A DNA stretch of 64,000 nucleotides. Origin: Periplaneta americana. Taxonomy: Eukaryota > Arthropoda > Insecta > Blattodea > Blattidae. Shown in pieces: positions 24,428 to 33,995 of this stretch. The position numbers and the translations under genes are program-made. The stretch's first letter is position 1; each line of letters opens with the position of its first letter. Below the pieces are notes generated by a model, which was not told the origin of the DNA, ran no database searches, and saw only the letters and a list, made by a program, of their open reading frames with translations. The DNA lies in contig NC_091121.1 of assembly GCF_040183065.1 (NCBI RefSeq), positions 38,536,287 through 38,600,286 of the forward strand, given 5' to 3'.

Positions 24428-25340
24428 CAAAGTAGCGTACAAATGGAAATCTGTGCAACGCCACAACAACAATAATATTCAAAAAGTCAATGAATATCAC
24501 ACTATACGGAAAGGAGTAGTTGTATCAAGAACCACACAAGATATCTCTGACCATTCGAAGACAGTGAAAAGTTATTTTCAATAATATGTTCAAAATGTAA
24601 CACTGAAAACTAACATCACAACACATATTACACCATAAAATCTTCTCCAAACTGATTCAACTTTAATATAATATTTAAGTTTTAACTGCATATTGAGATT
24701 TAGTTTTTGCTGTTTTGAAATTATTTGTATGTAGATTACGTACTAAGAGTAGAAATGCTTCAGCTCTGAATCAGCTATACTGACTTGCTGGTTATTAAGA
24801 TCATCCACAGTAACTGATCAAAGTCAAGCATAAAGGATCCAAGGGATTCGAACCTACAAGTAGTTTCAACTTTTGAAAGAAATTAAATATAAAAATCTTC
24901 TAAACTACAAAATGAATTGAAGACAATATTATCTAATGAACTTAGTTTAGGAGAGAGAGACTGGAGATATGCAACGATAACAGTATATAACAACTTATAA
25001 AGAACACTGTTGTTCGACTTTAGACTCTACACAAATGCATAAAGATACTCTATAGACTCAATTTAGTAGAAAGCCTATTTCCTTAACTTATCACAACAAG
25101 GAGAAAATGCTACATTACTATTTTGTCGTATCACTTCTGCCATAAAAATTCAAGAAAATCAAAATTCAAAAACCATCCCATAAATAAATTTAAAATAAAA
25201 AAATTAACTTCATTTTTAAGTGGCCTAAATCAAGAACTCATTCATCGAAGCTCCTGGATACTTCAAGTAAAAAATAAGTAACACATGACACAATACACAC
25301 ACATTTCAATGTTATCAACAACTAAAATATCATAAATATA
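24428..25340. other. No gene recognised
   Basis: AT-rich sequence with no supported features. Confidence 0.45.
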
Positions 25341-25854
25341 TTTTATGCTCGACCATGCCAAAATGTAGTAATTATACACCTGGTAGTAGCCATTTAATGC
25401 GCCTCATTAAAGTACACCTATTCATTATAATTCAGTTGTTCAGCCAATGAGAAATCACCATTGTACCATTATAACACCGCAAGTATCGATTATTCTTGGA
25501 TATGCAATCGAAAGACAATTAGCAAAAAGTCACAGAGGCTGGAAATCCAATACTGTCGCAGAAGGTTATGTTCTGTTACTATAATAATTAGCGTTAATTG
25601 TAAATAATATTCAAATAAATTCAATTTGTCATCTCGTTTTTCAATTCTAAATCAATTTCCAGGTTATATCAAGACTAATCTTCATGTTATTCTCTAGATT
25701 ATATCAAGGTCATGACATTCGTGCCTCGGAAAAAATCAATACTTTCGCGTCTGCGCACATCTCACAATTCAGGTCAGTTCCGCTCCTCACTTACATAACC
25801 ATAACTTGAATACTTATGAATAATTTCAAGTTAGAAATATAGTCGAGCATAAAA
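25341..25854. mobile_element. 514-bp TIR element
   Basis: The ends are perfect inverted repeats, TTTTATGCTCGAC (25341-25353) and GTCGAGCATAAAA (25842-25854). The left ~260 bp recurs at 63366-63592. Relative to that copy, this one has a ~50-bp extra segment near 25522-25570. No coding potential. Superfamily unknown. Confidence 0.75.
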
Positions 25855-25985
25855 AGTCGTATGAAACTTGCCTATAATGGTAATTAAGACGCTTGTATGA
25901 AAATTATGAAACTTGCTTGCGCTCGTTTCATAAACAAACATACTCGCGTCTTAATTACTACCATTATAGGCTCGTTGCATAATGT
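25855..25985. repeat. Inverted repeat (hairpin) abutting the TIR element
   Basis: The left arm CCTATAATGGTAATTAAGAC and right arm GTCTTAATTACTACCATTA form a ~45-bp imperfect stem around a ~50-bp loop. It starts directly after the right end of the 25341-25854 element. It may be a separate MITE or the true end of a larger foldback element. Confidence 0.65.
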
Positions 25986-26082
25986 ACTATTAGAAAACCT
26001 TTTGTCTGTTGCAAGGAACTGCAGAATCTAACACAGTAGGGCCTACACAATTTTATTATTTCAATACTTGATTAATAACAAC

Positions 26083-26083
<1 letters not shown>

Positions 26084-26147
<64 letters not shown>

Positions 26148-26148
26148 T
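26084..26148. repeat. (AAT)n microsatellite
   Basis: About 20 uninterrupted AAT/TAA units, one of several (AAT)n tracts in the window (also 55008-55049 and 60510-60548). Confidence 0.95.
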
Positions 26149-26326
26149 AACTTAAAGTTATTGAAACAATTTTTTTAATATTCTTCATGTACTACTTTAT
26201 ATATCTGAATTACAAGTCTGAGTGTGTACTTCATCCAGATTTATTTGTAAATTAGAGATTTTTTGTTTGTTTAGTTGTATCCTTGCAACTGACAAAAGTT
26301 AAGCAAATGAAAAACAGACTACGTAC

Positions 26327-26431
26327 CCATGGATGGAATGTTGATGCAGAGCGCTTTTGACAGTCTGAGATAGGTCCGGCCAAGTTCATACACGCAAATC
26401 TGAAGGACGTCACTGAAGTCGATTAACATAT
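26327..26431 (-). CDS. BRF1: BRF1, coding exon 4 (cyclin repeat region)
   Basis: A 105-nt exon on the minus strand. The acceptor GTGTATCAG lies before 26431 and the donor G|GTACGT after 26327; phase 1 in, phase 1 out. It reads M-L-I-D-F-S-D-V-L-Q-I, then C-V-Y-E-L-G-R-T-Y-L-R-L, then A-L-C-I-N-I-P-S-M. This matches the end of the first TFIIB-like cyclin repeat of BRF1 (vertebrate M-L-L-D-L-S-D-L-L-Q-V, A-L/E-L-C-I-N). It joins exon 3 to give T-P-H-M-L-I-D. The next exon should complete GAT (D-P-C-L-Y) but was not found to the left within the window. It is too short to stand out by ORF length; recognition rests on motif and phase. Confidence 0.88.
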
Positions 26432-26571
26432 CTGATACACCGTTAAGGCTTATTCCAGACAGAAATCATTGAACTTACACTACAAAACAAGACCATTTCC
26501 AGCATCTCCTCTAAATATAAGATAATCTATAATGGCAGTCTTAAGTAAAGACAACATGTCAATATTCAACA

Positions 26572-27510
26572 GTAATAATGATAATAATAATAATAATAAA
26601 GGTGCGCCTAATAAGGCATTTGAGATCTTGTTAGGTCATTTCTTAGCATATTCGTTTAGCATCTTATCATTATTCTTGCACTTCGTTAGATGGTATCGTT
26701 CACATTTTAAGTCGCACAGCTCACACACGCAACTTTCACATGGTTCATGGTAACTTTTTGTCTTGCACAATTTATGGTGAAAACCATGTATCGCGAAGCG
26801 GGTTATTGCATGTCTTTGAGTCTGATTTTCTTTAGTCCAGTTCCTGTCTACCATAGCACCTGTGGCGTAGAAGTCGGGGTCTATCGTATGGCATTTATCT
26901 TCTCTTCTCTCTAGGAGGTCTTTGTAGGGTTGTGTCGATTGCAGTAGTATTTGGAGTCTGATGTCTTCTATGTAGAAAGTTTCTCTGGTCATCTCGTACA
27001 CTAGTCTTGAAGGTGCGTTTCTTCCTATTCCTAGTGTGTATTTGAGAAAGCGTGCTTTGACTTTCTCTATTCTCTCGAGGTCCGTGAGGGTCAGTTTTTC
27101 CCATATTAGGGTGATTCTGTATGTCACTATTGGTGTGATGACTGTCTTCAGTAGCACCATTGCTGTTTCCAGCGATAGTCTGGTCAGGTCGTTAATCTGG
27201 TGAATTGCTCTCGTGGCTACAGCTGTTCTTTCCTGGATGTGGTAGCTGAATGAGTTGGCTGTCGATTGCAGGGTCACCCCTAGATATTTTAAGTTGTTTA
27301 CTGTTGTTAACGGTGAGTCGTTGAGCGTGAGCGTGTCTGTTACTGAGGTCCTCCCTCCTTTCCTAAACGTCATTTGGTAAGTTTTGTCTTTGTTTATGTG
27401 TAGTTTGTTCTGTTTCACCCAGTCCTCTAATCCTCTCAGTGCTCTTTGGAGATCTTCCTTGTTGGCGCTTCCCAGTAAGAACGAGAGCTGTTTCTGGGGA
27501 GTTTTCAGTT
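26572..27510 (-). pseudogene. LINE reverse transcriptase C-terminal half with zinc knuckle
   Basis: From ~27510 leftwards, the minus strand reads L-Q-R-A-L-R-G-L-E-D-W-V, then L-H-I-N-K-D-K-T, N-N-L-K-Y-L-G-V-T-L and a long thumb/C-terminal region. It ends with a zinc-knuckle-like cluster C-E-S-C-V-C-E-L-C-D-L-K-C-E-R-Y-H-L-T-K-C before the stop near 26636. A (TTA)n-type run at 26572-26603 follows the 3' end, as in I-clade LINEs. The frame is unbroken for ~290 codons, so this copy is relatively young, but the active-site part and everything 5' are missing. It lies in BRF1 intron 3, in the same orientation as BRF1. Confidence 0.82.
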
Positions 27511-27863
27511 ATTTGATTAACGTCAGCTGTTACAGTAATAAATGTTATTAATTTATGGAAATTTGATTTGATAATTTTGATTTATTATTGGTAAAATTTG
27601 TGCCAGCATCCGCAGTTGCACAATGAATATAAGTGAATTTTTTTGGTTAAAGCAGTTGAAAATTTTACTTTGAGGTTATTATTATTTTTAGGTAGTTATC
27701 ACATCCTCATCTTCCACTGTAATAATCCATGGCATGACAGCCCAAAAAGGGTCAAGGCCGACCAGCCAACTATGGTCTCACATCCACATGCCTAAGCAGA
27801 GATGAATGATCATCCAACAAGACTGAAGGAAAGGTTGGTCAGCACAATAATCCTCCTCAAGCT
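27511..27863. other. Old interspersed repeat, unassigned
   Basis: AT-rich sequence. From ~27715 it holds a moderately GC-rich segment (GGCATGACAGCCC, GGTCAAGGCCGACCAGCC, CATCCACATGCC) that looks like an insect interspersed repeat, but I cannot name it. Confidence 0.35.
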
Positions 27864-28113
27864 GCTTAGTTTGTTAAATGTTATGTTTTATTTAACGACG
27901 CTCGCAACTGCAGAGGTTATATCAGTGTCGCCGGATGTGCCGGAATTTTGTCCCGCTGGAGTTCTTTTACATGCCAGTAAATCTACTGACATGAGCCTGT
28001 CGCATTTAAGCACACTTAAATGCCATCGACCTGGCCCGGGATCGAACCCGCAACCTTGGGCATAGAAGGCCAGCGCTATACCAACTTGCCAACCAGGTCG
28101 ACGCTTAGTTTGT
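27864..28113 (-). repeat. tRNA-derived SINE, family E, with target duplication
   Basis: The body at 27875-28102 is flanked by the 11-bp repeat GCTTAGTTTGT (27864-27874 and 28103-28113). On the minus strand the head has a B box GGTTCGATCCC (near 28040), preceded by a tRNA-like TTGGTATAGCGCTGGCC A-box region. The 3' end is TTAAATAAAACATAACATTT. The tail lies at the left, consistent with minus orientation. BRF1 intron 3. Confidence 0.82.
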
Positions 28114-28277
28114 ATTCCAAACCAGTCTGCTACCTATTGTAGTTTCCCAAATTCATTATAATGCTGGATAGGCATCGGCGCCATACAATGGTCGAAATTT
28201 CATGAGAAAATTCCTTCCTATGAGGACTCCAACCAGCACTCATTCTGTAAGTCAAGCCAAGGCACAATGCCTTAGAC

Positions 28278-29424
28278 CAGTCTTGTCAATTGATGCCCAG
28301 AGGCGCAAGTACGCGCTTTAGAGCTCAGGAGAGCCTGAGCGCTTTACAGCAGAAAGGAAAGAGACAGACGAAAGGGTATTATATACAGCTTGAGCGAGCT
28401 ATATACAGGGATGGTCAGCACTGAATCAATAGATAAAGAGAAGAGAACTTATTAAAACTGTACCCATGTTAATTTTTAGATTTGTCTAAGAAGTATTAGT
28501 CCATTATAGGAATGTAAGTTTTAATTTGAATGCTCATTTTTTACAAGTTTGTTTTTTATTCGAAAGAAATATTTTCTAAACTTTTTTTATAAAAAAGTGA
28601 AATTTTCAGATATGTTTATTTAGCCTTACAGGTACTGAAGTGATGTTTTCGTAAATCTAATATAAGTATCGCAAATACGTATTACTGAAGATAGTATATT
28701 GAAAATTTTGAAAATATTCGCATGGAAAATGTTTGTAAGGAAATGAATAAAACAAAGCAACTACTGTTACATCATAAACAAAATATATGTGCTTATTTAT
28801 TGTAAAAACGTCAGCTCTATAGCTTCAGAAGATTTCGAGAAAATATTTTAATATTCTGATGATAGGAAGTTACGCACCAATATCACCTTAAAAGCATACT
28901 GCAATAAGAATTTTGTTATGTAATATTAGTTACAGTTAAAACATATATCTAGGTAACTTTGCTTTGTACTATAGCATTGTTTTGATTAGTTTATTGATTA
29001 CTTTTATAAGGCTTAAGATATCATTAATATAAATTCCAGCTTATCATGTCATACTCAATATCTTTTTTTGGGATATAACTTTCTTTATGAATGATGTGTT
29101 CCATTCACTTAGTACAGTATAGTTGTACTACTATGGAATTTATGTGAATATTCCTTCTTAACTCTTTATTATGTTATTAACATTTAAAACAACTGCAATA
29201 TTAAGAAATTGGTGTTAGAACCTTTTTTTCAGACAACATACATAATATCAAACAGAAAGAAGCCATATAGAAATAACGACATAAAATTTCACGTTCCGTT
29301 TGAAGTTTGTGCACCACTGTTTTTTAAATCCAACAGGTTGCTTATTCATACACGTAACCCTTCCTCATTCTATACCCGCGCACGACGTCAAGGTCAGAAA
29401 AATGCGCTTGCTTTGACATCATTG
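28278..29424 (+). mobile_element. Non-autonomous hAT element, copy 1 of an inverted pair (1147 bp)
   Basis: It starts CAGTCTTGTCAATTGATGCC and ends with GCTTTGACATCATTG (reverse complement CAATGATGTCAAAGC). It is flanked on both sides by the 8-bp repeat CCTTAGAC (28270-28277 and 29425-29432), the target length typical of hAT. No transposase frame is recognisable. The whole element is present again in reverse at 29433-31646. It lies in BRF1 intron 3. Confidence 0.85.
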
Positions 29425-29432
29425 CCTTAGAC

Positions 29433-31646
29433 CAGTGACGTCAAAGCAAGCGCATTTTTCTGACCTTGACGTCGTGTGCGGGCAGCAAGTGCTAAGTGTG
29501 GAAAGAGGAAGGGTTGTGTATATGAATAAGCAGCCTGTTGGATTAAGAAAACAGTGATGCACAAACTTCAAACGGAACGTGAAATTTTATGTCGTTATTT
29601 TTATATGGCTTCTTTCTGTTTAATATTATCTATATTGTCTGTAAAACAAAACTACTAACACTGATTTCTTAATATTGCACTTGTGTTTTAAATCTTAATA
29701 ACATAATAAAATTAAGTGGATGAAACACATCATTCATAAAGAAAGTGATATTCCAAAGAAAGAGATTGAGTATGACATGATAAGTTGGAATTTACATTGA
29801 TGGTATCTTTAGCCTTACAAAAGTAATCAATAAACTAATCAAAACAATATTACAGTACAAAGCAGAGTTACCTAGATACTGTATCTGTTTTAAGTGTAAC
29901 TAATATTACATAACTCTTATCGCATTATGCTTTTAAGGTGATATTTGTGAGCAACTTCCTATCATCAGAATATTAAATTATTTTCTCGAAATCTGCTGAA
30001 GCTATAGAGCTAACATTTTTACAAGACATGGGCATGTATCTTTTGCTTATGATGTAACAGTAGTTGCTTTGTTAATTCATTTCCTTACAAACAATTTCCA
30101 TGCGAATATTTTCAAAATTTTCAATACACTATCTTCAGTAATACAGTATATTAGATTTACGAAAACATTCTGTAAGGCTACTAAATAAATAGGCCAATAC
30201 CTGAAAATTTCACTTTTCTATACGAAAAGTTGAGAAAATATTTCTTTTGAATAAAAAAATCAAACTTGTGAAAAATGAGCATTAAAATTAAAACTTACTT
30301 TCTTATAATGCACTTATACTTCTCAGGCAAATCTGTTGTTGTTGTTTTCTAATGCCAGGTGTTTGACAATAAAGTCATTTGACCTCTTGCACTCCAATAT
30401 TTTTCAAAGATATTATCATGACCAGCCACTGAAGCACAGATTTTGAGGCGTTCCGAATCCATTTCTTGGTTTGAGTTGCACAATGGACAGTTAGGGGACT
30501 GATATATTCCAATTCTATGCAGGTATTTGGCCAAACAATCATGGCCTGATGCCAATCTAAATGCAGCTACAGACGATTTTCGTGGTAAATCGGGAATTAA
30601 CTGTGGATTTTGATGCAGAGAGTTCCATTTTTTCCCATGGGATTGTGTTATCAAATTTTGTTTGTTGAAGTCTAAGTATGTAGATTTAATAAATCTTTTC
30701 ACAGAGTAATACGTAGATTTAGTAACAGGTCTGTAAGTAGCAGTGCTGCCCTTCTTTGCTGGTGCATCCACATTCTCGTTTCCCAGGATTCCACAATGGG
30801 ATGGTATCCATTGGAATACAATTCTTTTATTGAGTGATATTAATTGAGAGAGCATTTTAGTTATTTCTGCTGTTTGAGATGAAGGTGTGTGTTTAGAGAC
30901 TATTGATAGAATAGCTGCTTTGGAGTCTGACAATATAACTGCATTTTTAAATTTACTGATGTGGCATAGAAGATTCCTGAGACTTTCAATTATTGCAATG
31001 ATTTCTCCATCAAAACTTGTTGTTCCATACCCAAGAGATCTATAAAGTGAGAAGAGACAGCACGTAACACCTGCACCGGCACCTTGTTCTCTGGAGATCA
31101 AGGATCCATCAGTGTATAAATGAAGCCAGTTTTGTGGAGGGTATCTAATATTAATTGTCTCTAAAGACAATTGTTTTAGTATTTCAGTGTTTACTTCTGA
31201 TTTCAGTATTTCTTCTGTTAAATTTAGATTATATTCCATATTTAATAGAGTTAAAGGGTTTGGTTTAATTTGTAGGTTTTCTTTTAAATTCGGGATATTG
31301 ATTTTCTGTTTTAATTCTTGAACAATGGATATGAAACTTTTTTGAGTTTTCAATCTACACAGAGAACTGTATGAATGCCAATTGTTTCCTGGTAATCTAA
31401 TAAGTTTTTCATATTGAATCAGTGCTTTTTCTCTCAGGCAAATCTAAAAATTAACATGGATACAGTTTTAATAAGTTCTCTTCCTTTTATCTATTGAAAC
31501 AGTGCTGGCCATCCCTAAATATAGCTCGACCAAGCGGCATATACCACCTCTTTCGTCTGTCTCTTTCCTTTCCGCTGTAAAGCGCTCAGGCTCTCCTGGG
31601 CTCTAAAGCGCGCGCTTGCTCCTGTGGGCATCAATTGACATGCCTG
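29433..31646 (-). mobile_element. Non-autonomous hAT element, copy 2, inverted and split by a LINE
   Basis: It starts CAGTGACGTCAAAGCAAGCG and ends GGGCATCAATTGACATGCCTG. The left flank is the shared CCTTAGAC (29425-29432) and the right flank is ACTTAGAC (31647-31654), 7 of 8 identical. After subtracting the LINE at 30335-31431 and its target repeat, about 1103 bp remain, colinear with copy 1 in reverse. Together the two copies form arms of about 1.1 kb separated by only 8 bp. BRF1 intron 3. Confidence 0.85.
30335..31431 (-). mobile_element. 5'-truncated LINE with RNase H, (CAA)n tail
   Basis: The insertion is flanked by the 14-bp repeat TCTCAGGCAAATCT (30321-30334 and 31432-31445). On the minus strand, an open frame from about 31431 to 30349 contains E-K-L-I-R-L-P-G-N-N-W-H and then an RNase H domain. 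The RNase H residues are D in Y-T-D-G-S, E in D-G-E-I-I-A-I, D in L-S-D-S-K-A-A and D in N-E-N-V-D. A C-P-L-C zinc-binding tail ends in T-W-H-stop. The 3' UTR is minimal and runs into (CAA)n, seen as GTTGTTGTTGTT at 30335-30346. The reverse transcriptase is missing. This is the longest of the five related copies here, and its frame is unbroken. Confidence 0.9.
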
Positions 31647-31920
31647 ACTTAGACCATAATGCCACGATATGGAACTATCTTCCATTCTATTGTGGTGTAA
31701 AGAATTCCATCATAACAGGTATCATAAATTTATAGAATGCTTGATAATGTCAGTAGGGATATCAGTCCTACATGCCCATCACCTTTACGCCCAAAGAAAT
31801 GCCCCCAGTACTAGTTTGTGTTAGAGGCAGAGTAGACCTCAGGGTCACATGCCCCAATATTACAGTAATAATAATAATAATATATTTCAAAAACATCTTT
31901 CTGTGTTTACAAAAGGATAC

Positions 31921-32057
31921 GTGGAGTTCCTTCAACTCTGCATGTCATATATAAGCAAGCAGCAACCACATGCGTATTTTTCCTTCCTCTTGTTAACTGA
32001 CGTTGTAATGCTATTTTGTAGAAGTTGAATGCTGTATCTATGCAGTGCTGGTTTAAC
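31921..32057 (-). CDS. BRF1: BRF1, coding exon 3 (first cyclin repeat)
   Basis: A 137-nt exon on the minus strand. The acceptor ATTAAAG lies before 32057 and the donor CCAC|GTATCC after 31921; phase 2 in, phase 1 out. The frame reads [14 protein letters not shown], then [25 protein letters not shown]. This is the highly conserved start of the BRF1 TFIIB-like cyclin repeat (vertebrate L-N-Q-H-C-L-D-T-A-F-N-F-F-K, G-R-K). The cyclin repeats position TBP and Pol III at tRNA and 5S promoters. The phase is correct to exons 2 and 4. The acceptor has a weak, interrupted pyrimidine tract. Intron 3 (31920-26432) is 5.5 kb and mostly transposons. Confidence 0.93.
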
Positions 32058-32161
32058 CTTTAATTAAAATTAAATTAGTTAAAAGTAGGTTTTCGAGAGT
32101 CTCTAATAAGTACAAATTCATTGTACAAGTTATCCTATAAAAAAAAAAAAAAAAAAAGCCA

Positions 32162-32165
32162 TGCA

Positions 32166-32207
<42 letters not shown>

Positions 32208-32222
32208 CCCTCCCTCTCTCTC
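32162..32222. repeat. (CA)n then (CT)n microsatellite
   Basis: A CA-dinucleotide run at about 32165-32203 passes into CCCTCCCTCCCTCTCTCTC. It is preceded by a poly-A run (32141-32157). BRF1 intron 2. Confidence 0.95.
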
Positions 32223-32243
32223 TCTAAATAAGAAAGACTAATA

Positions 32244-33396
32244 CAGTGAAACCTGTTCAAATCGGAACCTGAATAATCCGGAATCCTGTCTATTTCGGAA
32301 CAATTTATTGGTCCCAGAGAAATTCGTTTGTATTATGTATAATTTTTACTGAATAAAACAGAAACTGTCCAACGCGGAAATGGAAACTGCCTGCTACTGT
32401 TCAAAATGGAAATAATATTTTGGGCACACTGCTTTAATGTAAACTATATTTTGAAACAGCGTGTAATTTCAAGGAATATACGAAATATGTAGGTCATTAA
32501 GATAAAAACAAGTTTTCTTTCCAGAATTTTGAAGGGTGCGAGGGTGTGTTGGTCTGTCGCTTATACATTTTATTACCCTGTTGACTAGGCAGACAAGTCC
32601 CTTCAAAGATTTTCACACCCGTATACTGTCGTAGCTAGACAGAGCGCAAGTGTAGTGATTTTCCGGTAAAAAAAAAAAAAAGTTGCGTAAAATGTGGCAT
32701 TACCATTAAGTGATGAAGTAAAAGTTATCGAGTTAAAGGAAAATTAGAAACGAAGTGTATGTGAATTAATGTTGAAGTTCAGTTGTGGAAAATTCAGGTG
32801 TGACATTTAAAAAAAATAAAGATCATAATGAGTGAATGGCTTGCGGCCAATATTGGTAACATAAAAAGAACCAGAAAGAAACTGTTTATGTGGAAATAAA
32901 TTAACTGTTTTGGGAGTGGGTTCTTCATGACCCTTCAAACAACATGCCAATTTCTGGATGTATTCCGCAAAGCAAGCCATTGAACTGGCAAAGAAATTAG
33001 GTAAACTAGGATTCAAGGCTTCTAATGGATGGCTCCTGGTCCTATTAATTAACGATGTGCAGTGATATACAGTCCAGTATTATGGTATAGTGTTAGATAT
33101 TAAAATTTAGTAGTGTTTAATGATTAATGAGGAGTCACGATAACATTTTTATAGAAAATGAGATTTTAATGAAGATGATTCACCAACAGAATAAGTGACA
33201 GAAGACTGATTTAATGTGAGTAGTGTTAAACAGAATATTTTATACGTCTTACAGTTTGCGGCATGCCATTTTGTTTTTCATATATACGAATGATAAAATA
33301 TTCCATTTTAATTTCACACCTGAATAATTCGGAAACCTGTCTACAACGGAAAAAAAATTAGAACCATGTCACTTCCGTCTTGAACAGGTTTTACTG
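32244..33396 (+). mobile_element. Tigger/pogo transposon relic (1153 bp)
   Basis: The ends are CAGTGAAACCTGTTCAAATC and TTGAACAGGTTTTACTG, each flanked by TA (32242-32243 and 33397-33398). A sub-terminal GAATAATCCGGAA / GAATAATTCGGAAA block is also repeated. Inside, at about 32840-33050 on the + strand, a broken frame reads F-W-E-W-V, S-G-C-I-P-Q and G-F-K-A-S-N-G-W-L, the CENP-B/Tigger DNA-binding domain signature. The DDE domain is deleted. It sits in BRF1 intron 2, between exons 2 and 3, opposite in sense to BRF1. Confidence 0.88.
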
Positions 33397-33426
33397 TATA
33401 ACAGAAGCAAAATTTTCAAATCTCAC

Positions 33427-33514
33427 CGAAGCTGTTGAGCCAAATTGGTAATAGCCCTTCTTGCATTTCTTAGGGTTATTTCTCTCGACTCTTTCCCCAG
33501 TCCAGCATGAAAAG
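33427..33514 (-). CDS. BRF1: BRF1, coding exon 2
   Basis: An 88-nt exon on the minus strand. The acceptor is a long T-tract ending TTTTAG before 33514, and the donor is CG|GTGAGA after 33427; phase 1 in, phase 2 out. It encodes F-H-A-G-L-G-K-E-S-R, then T-L-R-N-A-R-R-A-I and L-A-Q-Q-L-R. This matches the BRF1 linker after the zinc ribbon (vertebrate F-H-V-N-L-G-K-E-S-R-A-Q-T-L-Q-N-G-R-R). The junction with exon 1 creates a Ser codon (T|CT) and that with exon 3 an Arg codon (CG|G). The acceptor ends in an A/T homopolymer region, so mapping there may be unreliable. Confidence 0.92.
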
Positions 33515-33610
33515 CTAAAAAAAAAAAAAAAAGAAAAAGATATTTACAGATTAAGACTAACAAGATCAGACACACAACTCAAGTAAGATTTGCAAATTAA
33601 CTAATATGCA

Positions 33611-33684
33611 TAACTATTTTGTACTATCCATCAATAACTATTTTGTACTATCCATCAATCTTATTTTGTACTATCTGTCAATCA
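33611..33684. repeat. ~25-bp tandem repeat, 3 units
   Basis: Units are built on ATTTTGTACTATCCATCAAT, at about 33611, 33640 and 33663. The last unit contains the target site of the neighbouring SINE. BRF1 intron 1. Confidence 0.75.
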
Positions 33685-33986
33685 AAATGTAAAAAGGGTA
33701 ACGGTATCCCCGTAACATGCCATGAAGGCACTTGGGGGGCATGGAGGTAGAGCCCCATGCTTTCCATGACCTCGGCACTAGAATGAGGTGGTGTGGTCAG
33801 CACCACGCTCTGATCGTCTTTTACCCCCGGGAAAGACCCAGTACTCAATTTTATAGGAGGCTGAGTGAACCTCAGGGCCGTTCTGAAAGTTTGGCAGCAA
33901 GAAAAAACCCTGTCACCACCTGGGATCGAACCCCGGACCTTCCAGTCCGTAGCCAGCTGCTCTACCAACTGAGCTACCCGGCCGCC
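33685..33986 (-). repeat. tRNA-derived SINE, family A, with target duplication
   Basis: It is flanked by ACTATCTGTCAATCA (33670-33684) and ACTATCTGTGAATCA (33987-34001), 14 of 15 identical. On the minus strand the head carries an intact A box TAGCTCAGTTGG and B box GGTTCGATCCC, preceded by GGCGGCCGGG. The body contains CTCAGCCTCC and ends GGGGATACCGTTACCC. It is better preserved than the 850-1150 copy. Both Pol III promoter boxes look functional in sequence. It is inserted in BRF1 intron 1 beside the satellite array, in the same orientation as BRF1. Confidence 0.9.
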
Positions 33987-33995
33987 ACTATCTGT

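Noticed and set aside
28278-31646. Reading the palindrome as an assembly artefact
   Set aside because: Arms differ at many positions, the target repeats differ by one base, and one arm carries a LINE. These are real sequence differences, though long-read confirmation is still desirable.
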